From: Bacillus sp. Marseille-Q1617
Lineage (GTDB): Bacteria; Bacillota; Bacilli; Bacillales; Bacillaceae_B
DNA length: 64,000 bases
Assembly: GCF_903645295.1 (NCBI RefSeq)
Contig: NZ_CAHJXM010000003.1
Location: forward strand, 620,001-684,000
Reading direction: 5' to 3'
Shown here: piece after piece, positions 51,049 through 60,276 of the stretch
How positions within the stretch are numbered: position 1 is the first letter of the stretch
Layout of the letters: the number at the start of each line of letters is the position of its first letter
Made by a program: the position numbers and the translations under genes
The notes under the pieces: model-generated
Told to the model about the DNA's origin: nothing
What the model saw: only the letters and a program-made list of their open reading frames with translations
Database searches by the model: none

Positions 51049-51200
51049 AATTTAACCTTTTTATAAAGGGATTTTATTTTTCCTTCTTTGGCTTTATGAT
51101 TATTTTCTATTACTCTCGTACGCAGGATAAAATAAATTACTTCCTCAACGATGGCAAAAAAGATAATTAAAGACAGGATCAGTATGAGCCACACCATCAT
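51030..51200 (-). CDS. Small single-helix membrane protein, 56 residues
   Basis: ATG 51200 (or the next, 51197) is preceded by AAAGGAGAG at about nine bases. The first 24 residues are a membrane helix (MVWLILILSLIIFFAIVEEV), and the rest is a basic cytoplasmic tail (KEGKIKSLYKKVKLKLSPS). A reading frame extending to 51356 lacks a site and overlaps the divergent gene. No family is recognised. Confidence 0.7.
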   Translation of the reverse strand: MMVWLILILSLIIFFAIVEEVIYFILRTRVIENNHKAKEGKIKSLYKKVKLKLSPS

Positions 51201-51301
51201 ATACTTCTCTCCTTTCTTTAAAGTAAAGGTAATATATATATATGGATATAAATACCTCTTCATGAAAATAATTAAACGTTCAAATGAAAGGAAGAAAAGT
51301 A

Positions 51302-51958
51302 TTGAAGGCGATTCTTTTTGACTTAGATGAAACCCTGCTGAATAGGGAACGATCATTATTGAATTTCATCAGAGACCAATACGACCGTTTATTTGCTGAA
51401 TATGATGTGAACAAAGAAGAGTTCTGTTCGAAGTTTATGGAGTGGGACCAAAGAGGGTATGTGTGGAAGGATGTCGTCTATGAACAGATAATCAAGTTCT
51501 TTTCTCTGGACCATTTTTGTACGGAAGAATTAGTAAGGGATTATGTATTGAATTTTGCGAGCCACGCAGCAGCTTTTCCCGGTCTGCATCATGTATTATC
51601 GACATTGAAAAGAGAAGGATACTATTTAGGGCTGATCACCAATGGCAGGGTAGATTTACAGACCAGTACGATTGAGGCACTTAAGATAGCTCCTTTTTTT
51701 GATATCATATTAATTTCAGAAAGCTTCGGAATCAAAAAACCGGACCCCCGAATCTTTAAGCATGCTTTGAATCAACTAGGCGTCGAACCTTCCAGTGCCG
51801 TTTATGTAGGGGATCATCCAATAAATGATGTAAAGGCTGCCAAGCAGTGTGGAATGAAAGGCATATGGAGAAAAACGGCACATTGGGATGGGGAGGGGAT
51901 TCAATATGAAATTGAAGAACTTCCTGATTTACTCGAATTGATAAAAAACATAAAATGA
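51302..51958 (+). CDS. HAD family hydrolase
   Basis: A 218-residue HAD hydrolase. The motifs are LFDLDETLLNRERS (motif I, Asp nucleophile), LITNGRVD (motif II), a conserved lysine in FGIKKPDPRIF (motif III) and YVGDHPINDVKAA (motif IV). The cap domain is helical, as in C1-type YfnB/pyrimidine 5'-nucleotidase relatives. TTG 51302 is preferred because AAAGGA lies nine bases upstream; ATG 51284 is the longer choice. The substrate is unknown. Confidence 0.9.
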   Translation: MKAILFDLDETLLNRERSLLNFIRDQYDRLFAEYDVNKEEFCSKFMEWDQRGYVWKDVVYEQIIKFFSLDHFCTEELVRDYVLNFASHAAAFPGLHHVLSTLKREGYYLGLITNGRVDLQTSTIEALKIAPFFDIILISESFGIKKPDPRIFKHALNQLGVEPSSAVYVGDHPINDVKAAKQCGMKGIWRKTAHWDGEGIQYEIEELPDLLELIKNIK

Positions 51959-52079
51959 AGTTACGATAATTAAATTATGTTAACTTCATTTGTTTTAGAA
52001 AATTTTTACCGTTTTCTCATCAGATTTTAATACTTAGAGAGGATGATTAACCCGAGAGTTAAAAAAGGGAGGTAATCAT

Positions 52080-52196
52080 ATGATGTGGATTCGCTTCATA
52101 CCCATCCTGTTTTTTAGTTTCACTGCTTTGTCATTGTTCACTTATCAGGGAATTGAAATTTTTCAGTCGTTCAATGACTTCTTCACAAAGAAATAA
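52080..52196 (+). CDS. Small hydrophobic ORF upstream of the two-component genes, 38 residues
   Basis: ATG 52080 follows GGGAGGT by about six bases. The peptide MMWIRFIPILFFSFTALSLF and TYQGIEIFQSFNDFFTKK has one hydrophobic helix and a polar C-terminus. The response regulator starts 29 bases after its stop, so it probably shares a transcript. Small membrane peptides next to sensor kinases sometimes modulate them; this is conjecture. Confidence 0.6.
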   Translation: MMWIRFIPILFFSFTALSLFTYQGIEIFQSFNDFFTKK

Positions 52197-52225
52197 TGTA
52201 ATCAGTATATTTAGCAGGTGAGTGA

Positions 52226-52906
52226 ATGAAAAGAGTTTTAGTAATTGAAGATGAAAAAAATCTATCACGCTTTATTGAATTAGAACTTAAATATGAAGGA
52301 TATGATACTGGTCTCGCATTTACCGGGAGAGATGGCCTTGATATGGCTTTAAATGAAGAATGGGATGTTATACTGCTCGACCTGATGCTGCCTGGCCTCA
52401 ACGGCCTCGAAGTATGCAGGAGGATCAGGCAGTCCAATGAAACCCCCATCCTCATGATCACAGCACGGGATAGTGTGATGGATAGAGTATCGGGACTTGA
52501 TAGCGGGGCAGATGATTATATCGTAAAACCATTTGCGATAGAAGAGCTCCTCGCAAGACTGAGAGCGGTTTTTCGCAGGTCTCAAAACGATTTGCCTCAA
52601 TCAACGGTCACTACTCTTGGACATAAGGACCTGACAGTCTATAAAGAATCACGACAAGTTTATAAAGATGGTAACGAGATCATCGTGACAAAAAGAGAAT
52701 ATGACCTGCTTCTTGCATTTTTGGAAAATAAAAACATAGTGCTGACCCGTGAGGTCCTTCTGAATAAAGTATGGGGCTATGAGTCGGAAGTGGAAACCAA
52801 TGTTGTAGACGTATATGTCCGTTACCTCCGTAATAAACTGGATTCCACAGCTGATGAGAGCATCATTCAAACGGTGAGAGGCACCGGATATGTGATGAGG
52901 ACATGA
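52226..52906 (+). CDS. OmpR/PhoB family response regulator
   Basis: A 226-residue regulator. The receiver domain (1-115) has the phosphorylated Asp52 in VILLDLMLPGLNG, with the conserved acidic pair in VIEDEKN, T/S in MITARD and Lys in DDYIVKPFA. The winged-helix domain (about 130-226) includes VTKREYDLLLAFLENKN and VVDVYVRYLRNKLD. The sequence is closest in general pattern to ArlR/YkoG. AAAGAG-like spacing precedes ATG 52226. Its stop overlaps the histidine kinase start by four bases. Confidence 0.94.
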   Translation: MKRVLVIEDEKNLSRFIELELKYEGYDTGLAFTGRDGLDMALNEEWDVILLDLMLPGLNGLEVCRRIRQSNETPILMITARDSVMDRVSGLDSGADDYIVKPFAIEELLARLRAVFRRSQNDLPQSTVTTLGHKDLTVYKESRQVYKDGNEIIVTKREYDLLLAFLENKNIVLTREVLLNKVWGYESEVETNVVDVYVRYLRNKLDSTADESIIQTVRGTGYVMRT

Positions 52907-54330
52907 ACACATTAAAAAGGTGGTTTACACCATCCTCATTAAAGGTCAAGTGGGCACTGGCAGCCGGATCTGCCATATTTTTCGCATTCTTTTTGTTCAG
53001 TTTCTTTCAGTATCATGCTATCAGTAAATGGATGATTGATGAAGAAGAGAACAATTTCAATCGTGTTCTGGATGAAATCACGGTTTTTTTAAAACAGCGA
53101 GGCCAGGATATCCAACTGGTCGATATTCATGACAGCAGAGATCTCATGAAGCAGATTGCAGAAAAGGATCAGACCATCAGGATCCTTGACCAGCGTGGTG
53201 AACAGGTATTGGAAATCAGAGGGGAAAACGAGCCCTCCTTCTATATACCTTTTCAGCCAGTCAAAGATAAAACAGTCAAAATGATTGAATCGGATGGAAG
53301 GAAGATATTGATTGGACATTCCCCAATACGATCGAGACAATTCGACGGGTATGTAGAGATCATCCAGCCGCTCAATCGTTATGAGAAAATCATGAAGAAC
53401 TTATTTTGGATGATGACGATAACCGGTTCCGCCGCATTGCTTCTAAGTGCACTATTCGGTTATTTAATGGCCAGAAACTTCATACGGCCGTTGAATAAAT
53501 TATCAGAGGCGATGAGATCCATTGAACAAGGTGGATTTCAGAGGCGGGTAGAAAACACGAACGCTCACGACGAAATAAGTGATTTATCACAAATATTTAA
53601 TAAGATGATGAGCGAGATTGAAAAGTCATTCAAGCAGCAGCAGCAGTTCGTGGAAGATGCCTCACATGAATTAAGAACTCCGATTCAAGTACTGGAGGGA
53701 CATCTGGCCTTATTAAACAGATGGGGGAAGAAGGACCCATCGATATTAGAAGAATCCTTACAGGTCTCATTAAAAGAGCTTGAAAGAGTAAAACGGCTTG
53801 TCGATGAACTCCTCGAGTTATCAAGAGCGGACCGAGAAATGAAAGATCATGAAAATTCAAAAGTTCATATAAAGTCTGCAGCGGAAAAAATCGTCCGTGA
53901 TTTTGCCTTCCTGCATGAAGATTATGTATTTCAGGTCAGAAGTGAAATGAAACAGAACAACAAAGCGTTAATATTGAAAAGGCATCTTGAACAAGTTTTG
54001 GTTATATTATTGGACAATGCAGTAAAGTATTCCGAACCTGACACATGCATAGAAGTTAAATTATCAGAACTAAATGAACACCTTGTCATCGATGTGAAGG
54101 ATGAAGGAATGGGAATACCTGAAGCCGATCTGGAAAAAGTCTTTGATCGTTTCTATCGGGTAGATAAAGCAAGGAGCAGAGAAAAAGGCGGATACGGATT
54201 AGGCTTGGCAATTGCATCAAAGTTAATTTATAACTATGGAGGGACGATCGAAGCCAAGAGGAATGAACCGGCAGGGACAATCATCCGTGTTTCCCTGAAA
54301 AAGGTGAATGAGCAAAACACAGAAATGTAG
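52903..54330 (+). CDS. Sensor histidine kinase (ArlS/YkoH-like)
   Basis: A 475-residue sensor. Membrane segments at about 15-37 and 165-190 enclose an extracytoplasmic region of about 125 residues. A HAMP domain follows (about 190-243), then the dimerisation domain with phospho-acceptor His255 in ASHELRTPIQVLEGHLALL. The ATP domain has the N box (LDNAVKYS), G1 (DEGMGIP), and G2 (GYGLGLAIA). It forms a coupled pair with the regulator before it. The SHELRTPIQ-EGHL form is typical of ArlS-like kinases, which respond to cell envelope or metabolic signals; the ligand here is unknown. Confidence 0.94.
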   Translation: MNTLKRWFTPSSLKVKWALAAGSAIFFAFFLFSFFQYHAISKWMIDEEENNFNRVLDEITVFLKQRGQDIQLVDIHDSRDLMKQIAEKDQTIRILDQRGEQVLEIRGENEPSFYIPFQPVKDKTVKMIESDGRKILIGHSPIRSRQFDGYVEIIQPLNRYEKIMKNLFWMMTITGSAALLLSALFGYLMARNFIRPLNKLSEAMRSIEQGGFQRRVENTNAHDEISDLSQIFNKMMSEIEKSFKQQQQFVEDASHELRTPIQVLEGHLALLNRWGKKDPSILEESLQVSLKELERVKRLVDELLELSRADREMKDHENSKVHIKSAAEKIVRDFAFLHEDYVFQVRSEMKQNNKALILKRHLEQVLVILLDNAVKYSEPDTCIEVKLSELNEHLVIDVKDEGMGIPEADLEKVFDRFYRVDKARSREKGGYGLGLAIASKLIYNYGGTIEAKRNEPAGTIIRVSLKKVNEQNTEM

Positions 54331-54357
54331 ACGTCTCAATATTTATCTGAGACGTCT
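54329..54357. terminator. Hairpin overlapping the ends of two convergent genes
   Basis: AGACGTCTCA and TGAGACGTCT form a perfect stem around nine bases, covering the stop of the kinase and of the Hsp20-like gene. The T tails are weak but present on the plus strand. Confidence 0.72.
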
Positions 54358-54851
54358 ATTTCTGTATATTGCATGTCAATGCTTTTTGGAATCTTTAATT
54401 CAAGGATGCCATCCCTGAATTGTGCAACCGCTCCTTTCCTTTTTACCAGTGAAGGAAGAGTGAGTACTTGCCGGTCACCATGTTCAGGGATATTTTCAAT
54501 GATGGCCTGATTGGATGTATGATAGATCTTCAATTGTTTCATCCACTCATCATTAGGGATTTTCAATCGGATATAGACATCTTCAAACGTCTCAAAAATA
54601 TTGACTGGAATTGAATGCGAAGGTGACGAACCCTTTGAATCCTGATGATGATGATTTGGTTCGTTACTCATTGGATGTATGAAAGGTTGATGACCTTTCA
54701 TTGTTTCAGCAGGGTTCATCATGTTATTCCATCCGCCGGGAAACATTTTTTTCATCATATCCTGAACATAGGAATCAATTTCTTTCGGGTTCATCTGATT
54801 CATTTGTTCCTTCATATCTTTACTGAATGGAAAAAGGCTCCAAGGGAACAT
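54336..54851 (-). CDS. Hsp20/alpha-crystallin-like protein, possible spore coat protein (GerT/CotM type)
   Basis: A 171-residue protein. The C-terminal 90 residues form an alpha-crystallin-like domain (VNIFETFEDVYIRLKIP, GILELKIPKSI). The N-terminal half contains Met, Pro and Asn/Gln-rich sequence (FPFSKDMKEQMNQMNPKEI, MKKMFPGGWNN) resembling GerT and related Hsp20 proteins of Bacillus spores. A role in the coat or germination is suggested but unproven. ATG 54851 has AAAGGTG six bases upstream; the longer frame to 54884 lacks a site. Confidence 0.8.
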   Translation of the reverse strand: MFPWSLFPFSKDMKEQMNQMNPKEIDSYVQDMMKKMFPGGWNNMMNPAETMKGHQPFIHPMSNEPNHHHQDSKGSSPSHSIPVNIFETFEDVYIRLKIPNDEWMKQLKIYHTSNQAIIENIPEHGDRQVLTLPSLVKRKGAVAQFRDGILELKIPKSIDMQYTEIDVSDKY

Positions 54852-55040
54852 AAGCATCACCTTTCTTAAGTACACTCTAAGCAAACCGCCAGCAGCAAGC
54901 TCATCATAAACCGGAATCTTTAGGATGTAATATTCTATGCAAGTATGGGCGAAGAGTTCAAATGCTTTGGTGTTAATCTATAGACCAAGGGCGTTAATTG
55001 AATCATATTGGTTTCGATTGTTTCCATTCATTGTTTGGAG

Positions 55041-55100
55041 TGACAGTCATACCCTGGGGGAGAGCGGGCGGCTTGCCCGCCATGGGGAAAGTTGTGACTT
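55041..55100 (+). other. Unassigned multi-part hairpin, possible structured RNA
   Basis: AGTCA (55045-55049) can pair with TGACT (55095-55099). CCC (55052-55054) can pair with GGGG (55084-55087). The inner GCGGGC (55064-55069) pairs with GCCCGC (55075-55080) around GGCTT. The GC content contrasts with the surrounding AT-rich DNA. No protein frame covers it and no riboswitch class I recognise fits. Confidence 0.45.
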
Positions 55101-55308
55101 TCATTGAAATCCAGAGAGGTGTTTAACAGAGTTAACAATAAGGGAAAGAGTGTAATAACTTCGCTTTATGAAACACTTCTAATATACAATTCTTACAAAT
55201 AATAAAAATTAGTGAAAATGATAAAAAGTATTTGGTTTTTTTTAGTAAGAGTAGTAAGATGGTTTATGAAAAAAAGTTACCTTATTAGGCATTCATAAGA
55301 GGGTGAGT

Positions 55309-55323
55309 AAGAAAGCGCTTAAT
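55309..55323 (+). promoter_or_regulatory. Weak cre-like site
   Basis: AAGAAAGCGCTTAAT contains the AAAGCGCTT core of cre but departs from the fixed positions at two places. Confidence 0.35.
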
Positions 55324-55463
55324 ATAAAGTTATTTCAGAATAATCGTTTTTTATATGAAGTTTTTCACAATCTATTATGGGAATATAAGTTAAATGGATA
55401 GCTTGCAGAGTAGAAAACAAAATTTTAAGAAATTTGTCATTAAGACTTTATATTACTACTGTA

Positions 55464-55494
55464 CAGTGATAAAATATCCTTGTAAGCGTTTTAA
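55464..55494 (+). promoter_or_regulatory. odhA promoter with overlapping CcpA (cre) site
   Basis: Extended -10 TGATAAAAT ends at 55475. TTGTAAGCGTTTTAA (55480-55494) matches WTGNAANCGNWNNCW with one mismatch and covers the expected transcript start. CcpA bound here should repress 2-oxoglutarate dehydrogenase in glucose-grown cells, as known for odhAB in B. subtilis. Confidence 0.65.
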
Positions 55495-55600
55495 TGCTTT
55501 GTTAATTACTATTCTTGCATAACAATAAACCACTGTTGAAATGGAAGAATACCTGATACCCAAATTATACTAACTGGCAAATAGTTGGAGGTTTTTCACA

Positions 55601-58450
55601 ATGAAAAAGCAATCGACAAACCAAGGCGAGCCATGGCATTCCTTTTATGGACCAAATCTGGGCTACGTGATGGAGGTTTATGAACAATTCCTTGAGGATC
55701 CGGCAGGAGTAGATCCTGAATTGAGGGAATTATTTGAACAATGGGGGCCTCCTACTGCTGAAGATGCCGCAGTGATGGCGAGTGCACAAAAAGCAGATAC
55801 TTCTTTTACTTTGCCTGCACAGCCTACAGCATTAAGTAAGATGGTAGCAGCTGTTAAGCTGGCGGATAATATTCGTACATATGGACATTTAGCGGCAGAT
55901 ATCAATCCGCTGAATGATCGGAATAAAGATACAAGAAGGATTGAGTTGTCAGAATTCGATTTAACCGAAGAAGACTTGAAAAGTATCCCTGTAGAGTTTT
56001 TATGTCCGGATGCCCCCTCTCATATCAAAGACGGACTTCAGGCTGTAAATCACTTGAAGGAAGTTTATACACAAAAGCTGGCATTTGAATATGCTCACGT
56101 GCATGAATTGGAAGAGAAAAATTGGCTGAGGGAAAAAATTGAATCAGGTTCTTATTTTTCACCGCTGTCAAAAGATCAAAAAATTTCATTATTAAAGCGT
56201 CTGGCGGAAGTCGATGGATTTGAGAAATATGTCCATCGTACATTTGTTGGCCAAAAACGTTTTTCCATAGAAGGCTTGGATACGATGGTGCCGCTATTGG
56301 ATGAATTAATACGCTATTCGGTTGAGACCGGGGCCAAAACGGTGAATATCGGGATGGCTCACCGCGGTCGATTGAATGTCCTCGCACATGTAATCGGTAA
56401 ACCATATGAGATGATATTTGCTGAATTCCAGCACGCTCCAAGCAAAGACCTGATTCCTTCAGAGGGATCGATCGGAATCACTTTCGGCTGGACCGGTGAT
56501 GTGAAATACCATCTGGGAGCAGACAGGGAAATCTCACCGCAGGCAATGCCTACTGCAAGAGCCCGTGTTACTTTGGCAAACAACCCAAGCCACTTGGAGG
56601 TTGTAAGCCCGATTGTGGCAGGATACACACGTGCGGCGCAGGAGAACCGTGAAGACAACGGATACCCTGTACAGTCATCTGAAACATCTTATGCTGTGAT
56701 GATTCACGGGGATGCTGCTTTCCCTGGTCAGGGAGTAGTGGCAGAAACACTTAATATGAGTCGATTGAGAGGGTATAACACCGGGGGATCGATTCATTTA
56801 ATCGCCAACAATATGATTGGATTCACGACAGAAAGCCGTGATTCACGTTCTACGAAATATGCATCTGATACAGCGAAAGGCTTTGAAGTGCCAATCGTGC
56901 ACGTCAACGCTGATGATCCGGAAGCTTGTTTGGCTGCAGCCGTTTTAGCCTATGAATATCGTAAAACATTCGGCAAGGATTTTGTCATCGATTTGATCGG
57001 CTATCGCAGATTCGGTCATAACGAAATGGATGAACCGATGGTCACGAATCCGCAAATGTATTCAATCATTCAGAACCACCCCAATGTCAAAAAACTGTAT
57101 GCTGAGAAGCTGGTTTCCGAAGGCATTGTAACCCAGGAAGATATCAATAAGATGGACACCGAGATTGAAGAAGTACTGAAGGCAGCTTATGAAAAGGTGC
57201 CTGCAAAAGATGAAGATCCAGATACGGTGCTTGCTCCTCCAGAAGATGTAGCAAATGGACTGCCTGAACTGGACACCTCAGTTGAATTCAATAAGCTTCA
57301 GGGAATAAATGAAGAATTACTGCAATGGCCTGAAGGTTTCAATGTCTTCAAGAAGCTTGAGAAGATCTTGAAAAGACGCAGCCAAGTATTTGAGGGTAAA
57401 GGTAAAATCGATTGGGCACATGCGGAAACACTCGCATTTGCATCGATATTAAAAGATGGAACGCCGATTCGTTTAACCGGTCAGGATTCTGAGAGAGGGA
57501 CTTTTGCACAGCGCCACCTCGTCTTACACGATGAAAAGTCCGGTGAGGAATATATCCCATTGCACCATATCCAGGACAGCAATGCATCATTTGTTGTGCA
57601 TAATAGTCCATTAACGGAGACAGCAGTTGTGGGATACGAATATGGATACAATGTGTTTGCACCTGAAACACTGGTCCTCTGGGAAGCCCAATTTGGTGAT
57701 TTTTCCAATATGGCTCAGGTAATGTTCGATCAGTTCATTTCTGCAGGCCGAGCTAAATGGGGTCAAAAAACAGGACTTGTCATGCTTCTTCCTCACGGTT
57801 ATGAAGGACAGGGGCCGGAGCACTCGAGTGCCCGTCTGGAAAGGTTCCTCCAATTAGGCGGAGAATATAACTGGACAGTTGCTAACTGTTCTACTGCAGG
57901 ACAGTACTTCCATATCCTGCGTCGTCAAGCGGCAATCCTTCAAAAGGAAGAAGTACGTCCGCTCGTTATCATGACTCCTAAGAGCTTGTTAAGGAATCAA
58001 TTTGCCGCTGTTACGGCAGAAGAACTCGCTAGTGGTGAATTCCACTCCGTTTTAGAACAAAAGGGATTGGGCGAAAACCATGAAGCAGTAGAGCGAATCG
58101 TGATGGGAAGCGGAAAGATCGCGATCGACCTTGAAGAGAAGCTTCAGGGTATCGAAGAAACAGAATGGCTTCATATCCTTCGATTAGAAGAAATTTACCC
58201 ATTCCCTAAGAATGACTTAGAAGGCATCCTGGGCAGATATCCAAATCTAAAAGAACTAGTATGGATTCAAGAAGAACCTAAAAATATGGGAGCTTGGACA
58301 TTCGTTGAACCAAGACTTCGTGATTTGGCACCAGAAGGCGTTGAAGTTCAATATGTAGGGCGCCGAAGACGTTCAAGTCCTTCAGAAGGTGAACCGACTG
58401 TACACAAAAAAGAACAAGCACGTATCATTAATGAAGCGTTAACTCGATAA
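55601..58450 (+). CDS. odhA: 2-oxoglutarate dehydrogenase E1 component
   Basis: The thiamin-diphosphate-dependent decarboxylase of the TCA cycle, converting 2-oxoglutarate to the succinyl-lipoyl group on E2. The protein has 949 residues. Landmarks are [36 protein letters not shown] and NNMIGFTT (thiamin-binding region), [12 protein letters not shown], and [21 protein letters not shown] in the transketolase-like domain. TTGGAGG lies about eight bases before the ATG. It forms an operon with odhB, 19 bases apart. E3 (lipoamide dehydrogenase) is not in the window. Confidence 0.97.
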   Translation: MKKQSTNQGEPWHSFYGPNLGYVMEVYEQFLEDPAGVDPELRELFEQWGPPTAEDAAVMASAQKADTSFTLPAQPTALSKMVAAVKLADNIRTYGHLAADINPLNDRNKDTRRIELSEFDLTEEDLKSIPVEFLCPDAPSHIKDGLQAVNHLKEVYTQKLAFEYAHVHELEEKNWLREKIESGSYFSPLSKDQKISLLKRLAEVDGFEKYVHRTFVGQKRFSIEGLDTMVPLLDELIRYSVETGAKTVNIGMAHRGRLNVLAHVIGKPYEMIFAEFQHAPSKDLIPSEGSIGITFGWTGDVKYHLGADREISPQAMPTARARVTLANNPSHLEVVSPIVAGYTRAAQENREDNGYPVQSSETSYAVMIHGDAAFPGQGVVAETLNMSRLRGYNTGGSIHLIANNMIGFTTESRDSRSTKYASDTAKGFEVPIVHVNADDPEACLAAAVLAYEYRKTFGKDFVIDLIGYRRFGHNEMDEPMVTNPQMYSIIQNHPNVKKLYAEKLVSEGIVTQEDINKMDTEIEEVLKAAYEKVPAKDEDPDTVLAPPEDVANGLPELDTSVEFNKLQGINEELLQWPEGFNVFKKLEKILKRRSQVFEGKGKIDWAHAETLAFASILKDGTPIRLTGQDSERGTFAQRHLVLHDEKSGEEYIPLHHIQDSNASFVVHNSPLTETAVVGYEYGYNVFAPETLVLWEAQFGDFSNMAQVMFDQFISAGRAKWGQKTGLVMLLPHGYEGQGPEHSSARLERFLQLGGEYNWTVANCSTAGQYFHILRRQAAILQKEEVRPLVIMTPKSLLRNQFAAVTAEELASGEFHSVLEQKGLGENHEAVERIVMGSGKIAIDLEEKLQGIEETEWLHILRLEEIYPFPKNDLEGILGRYPNLKELVWIQEEPKNMGAWTFVEPRLRDLAPEGVEVQYVGRRRRSSPSEGEPTVHKKEQARIINEALTR

Positions 58451-58469
58451 GAAAGAGGAGGACATCACA

Positions 58470-59717
58470 GTGGCAGAAATCAAAGTTCCAGAATTGGCAG
58501 AATCAATTACAGAGGGTACGATTGCTCAATGGTTGAAGCAACCGGGTGATTACGTTGAAAAAGGCGAATACATTGTCGAACTTGAGACAGATAAAGTAAA
58601 TGTTGAAGTGATCTCTGAAGAAGCAGGAACCATTCAAGAGCTGAAAGCGGATGAAGGTGATACTGTTGAAGTAGGGCAGGTCATTGCCATTGTAGGAGAA
58701 GGCGGGGAAGCTCCTGCACCATCTGAACAAAAAGGTGAAGAGAAGGAAGCTCCAAAACAAGAGGAGAAAGCGGAAGAAAAATCTCCTCAAGAAGAAGCAC
58801 CAGCTGCAAAAGATGATAAGAAAAATCGTCCAATCGCATCACCTGCTGCACGAAAGCTCGCTCGTGAAAAAGGGATCGATCTTTCACAAGTTCCTACCGA
58901 TCCACTTGGCCGAGTGCGCAAACAGGATATTGAAGCTTATGAAAACAAGCCTGCTTCTGCTCCATCAAAACCTGCACAGGAAGCTAAAAAAGCTCCAGCA
59001 AAGAAAGATGATGGAAAGCCGGTCGAACGGGAAAAAATGTCACGCCGCAGACAAACCATTGCAAAACGCCTGGTGGAAGTACAGCAGACAGCTGCAATGT
59101 TAACCACTTTCAATGAAATTGATATGTCAGCAGTAATGGAATTGCGTAAACGCAAGAAGGATAAATTCTTTGAAAGTCACGATGTGAGATTAGGGTTCAT
59201 GAGCTTCTTTACAAAAGCTGTAGTAGCTGCCCTTAAGAAATATCCTTACGTGAATGCTGAAATTGATGGTGATGAAATCGTCCTTAAGAAATATTATGAT
59301 GTTGGCGTGGCTGTTTCAACTGACGATGGTCTTGTCGTACCGATCGTAAGGGATTGTGACCGCAAAAACTTCGCAGAAATCGAAGGGGAAATCATGGAGC
59401 TGGCGACGAAAGCAAGAAATAACAAGCTTTCACTCTCAGACTTACAAGGCGGTTCCTTCACAATAACAAACGGCGGGGTATTTGGATCTTTACTTTCCAC
59501 TCCTATCTTAAACGGACCACAGGTTGGGATTTTAGGGATGCATACCATTCAACTTCGCCCTGTAGCTATTGATAAGGAAACAATGGAAAATCGTCCAATG
59601 ATGTATATCGCTCTATCCTATGATCATCGAATCATTGATGGTAAAGAAGCGGTAGGATTCCTTGCAATGGTTAAGAACTTACTGGAAAACCCTGAAGATT
59701 TACTTTTAGAGGGTTAA
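58470..59717 (+). CDS. odhB: 2-oxoglutarate dehydrogenase E2, dihydrolipoamide succinyltransferase
   Basis: The 415-residue core of the complex. The lipoyl domain (1-78) carries the lipoylated Lys42 in [12 protein letters not shown] flexible linker rich in Glu, Lys, Ala and Pro follows (about 80-110). The E3-binding peripheral domain is [20 protein letters not shown] (about 120-150). The catalytic domain (about 185-415) ends with the active-site histidine in [19 protein letters not shown] 58470 has AGAGGAGG about eight bases upstream. It is co-transcribed with odhA and ends in a terminator. Confidence 0.97.
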   Translation: MAEIKVPELAESITEGTIAQWLKQPGDYVEKGEYIVELETDKVNVEVISEEAGTIQELKADEGDTVEVGQVIAIVGEGGEAPAPSEQKGEEKEAPKQEEKAEEKSPQEEAPAAKDDKKNRPIASPAARKLAREKGIDLSQVPTDPLGRVRKQDIEAYENKPASAPSKPAQEAKKAPAKKDDGKPVEREKMSRRRQTIAKRLVEVQQTAAMLTTFNEIDMSAVMELRKRKKDKFFESHDVRLGFMSFFTKAVVAALKKYPYVNAEIDGDEIVLKKYYDVGVAVSTDDGLVVPIVRDCDRKNFAEIEGEIMELATKARNNKLSLSDLQGGSFTITNGGVFGSLLSTPILNGPQVGILGMHTIQLRPVAIDKETMENRPMMYIALSYDHRIIDGKEAVGFLAMVKNLLENPEDLLLEG

Positions 59718-59751
59718 GCCTTTTGTTTGAAATATAGATGAATGATTGTTG

Positions 59752-59786
59752 GCTGATACATGAACCATGTATCAGCTCTTTTTTTG
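59752..59786 (+). terminator. Terminator after odhB
   Basis: GCTGATACATG and CATGTATCAGC are perfect complements around three bases, followed by TC and eight T. Confidence 0.95.
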
Positions 59787-59920
59787 TTCAGCCGATTTCC
59801 CGGCTGCAGATTCCTCATAATCCACTCTTTTTTCACTCTTTTTTACCTTCAACATAAAATATAGTAAAACGAAAACTTTTTTCCTTAAGGAAAGATTTGG
59901 ACGAAAGGAGCTTTTCAAAA

Positions 59921-60049
59921 ATGAACCCTCGCCATGCAAAAAAAATAATTTATTATACTTATTTATTTCATAAGCTCGGTCTTTTAAATGGTCAACAAAA
60001 ACAGCAAATAGAGGACTACTATATCCAGAAGCGCAGTAACTTTGAATGA
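59921..60049 (+). CDS. Small basic ORF, 42 residues
   Basis: ATG 59921 is preceded by AAAGGAGC at about nine bases. The peptide MNPRHAKKIIYYTYLFHKLG and LLNGQQKQQIEDYYIQKRSN is basic and probably helical, without a membrane segment. No family is recognised. It resembles the short helical peptides seen near Bacillus sporulation genes, but that is only a general likeness. It lies opposite the Sda-like gene (convergent). Confidence 0.55.
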   Translation: MNPRHAKKIIYYTYLFHKLGLLNGQQKQQIEDYYIQKRSNFE

Positions 60050-60051
60050 GG

Positions 60052-60084
60052 AAAAAAAAGACAGACTCTTTAAAGGAGTCTGTC
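60052..60084 (-). terminator. Terminator of the Sda-like gene (reverse strand)
   Basis: GACAGACTC and GAGTCTGTC form a stem; on the reverse strand it is followed by eight T (A run at 60052-60059). Confidence 0.85.
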
Positions 60085-60141
60085 CAGCGATATTCTCAGG
60101 GGGTGAGAATGAATGATTTCATTTTATCTTTATTCCCAGTG

Positions 60142-60276
60142 TCATGATTTCCTAAAAGGTTTTAATCCGCGATTGCGGATTTCTTTTCTTAATAATTGAA
60201 TCCAGTCCTGATCATTCCCTTGTTTCTCAGCATCGCGATAAGCTGCCACTAACTGTTCATTACTTAAGATTTTCAT
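60142..60276 (-). CDS. Sda-like sporulation checkpoint protein
   Basis: A 44-residue two-helix peptide, MKILSNEQLVAAYRDAEKQG and NDQDWIQLLRKEIRNRGLKP. The layout LSxExLxxxYxxAxxxxxDxDWIxLLxxEIxxRGL follows that of Sda, the small protein that binds sporulation kinases (KinA/KinB) and stops phosphate transfer when replication is disturbed. In B. subtilis Sda the corresponding aromatic is Phe25; here it is Trp25. AGGAGGT is six bases before the ATG. I see no DnaA boxes upstream, unlike the B. subtilis gene, so this may be a paralogue with different control. Confidence 0.75.
   Translation of the reverse strand: MKILSNEQLVAAYRDAEKQGNDQDWIQLLRKEIRNRGLKPFRKS

Larger units (their letters stand above)
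54885..55600. other. 716-base regulatory interval upstream of odhA
   Basis: No gene is apparent. It contains a stable GC-rich structure at 55041-55100, two cre-like sites (55309-55323 and 55480-55494) and an extended -10 promoter. The rest is AT-rich with many short direct repeats such as TAGTAAGA near 55240-55256, with no clear function. Confidence 0.6.

Noticed and set aside
60090..60115. ATTCTCA-GGGGG-TGAGAAT palindrome as a Fur or PerR box
   Set aside because: Spacing and centre do not fit either consensus, and it lies at the 3' end of the Sda-like gene rather than at a promoter.
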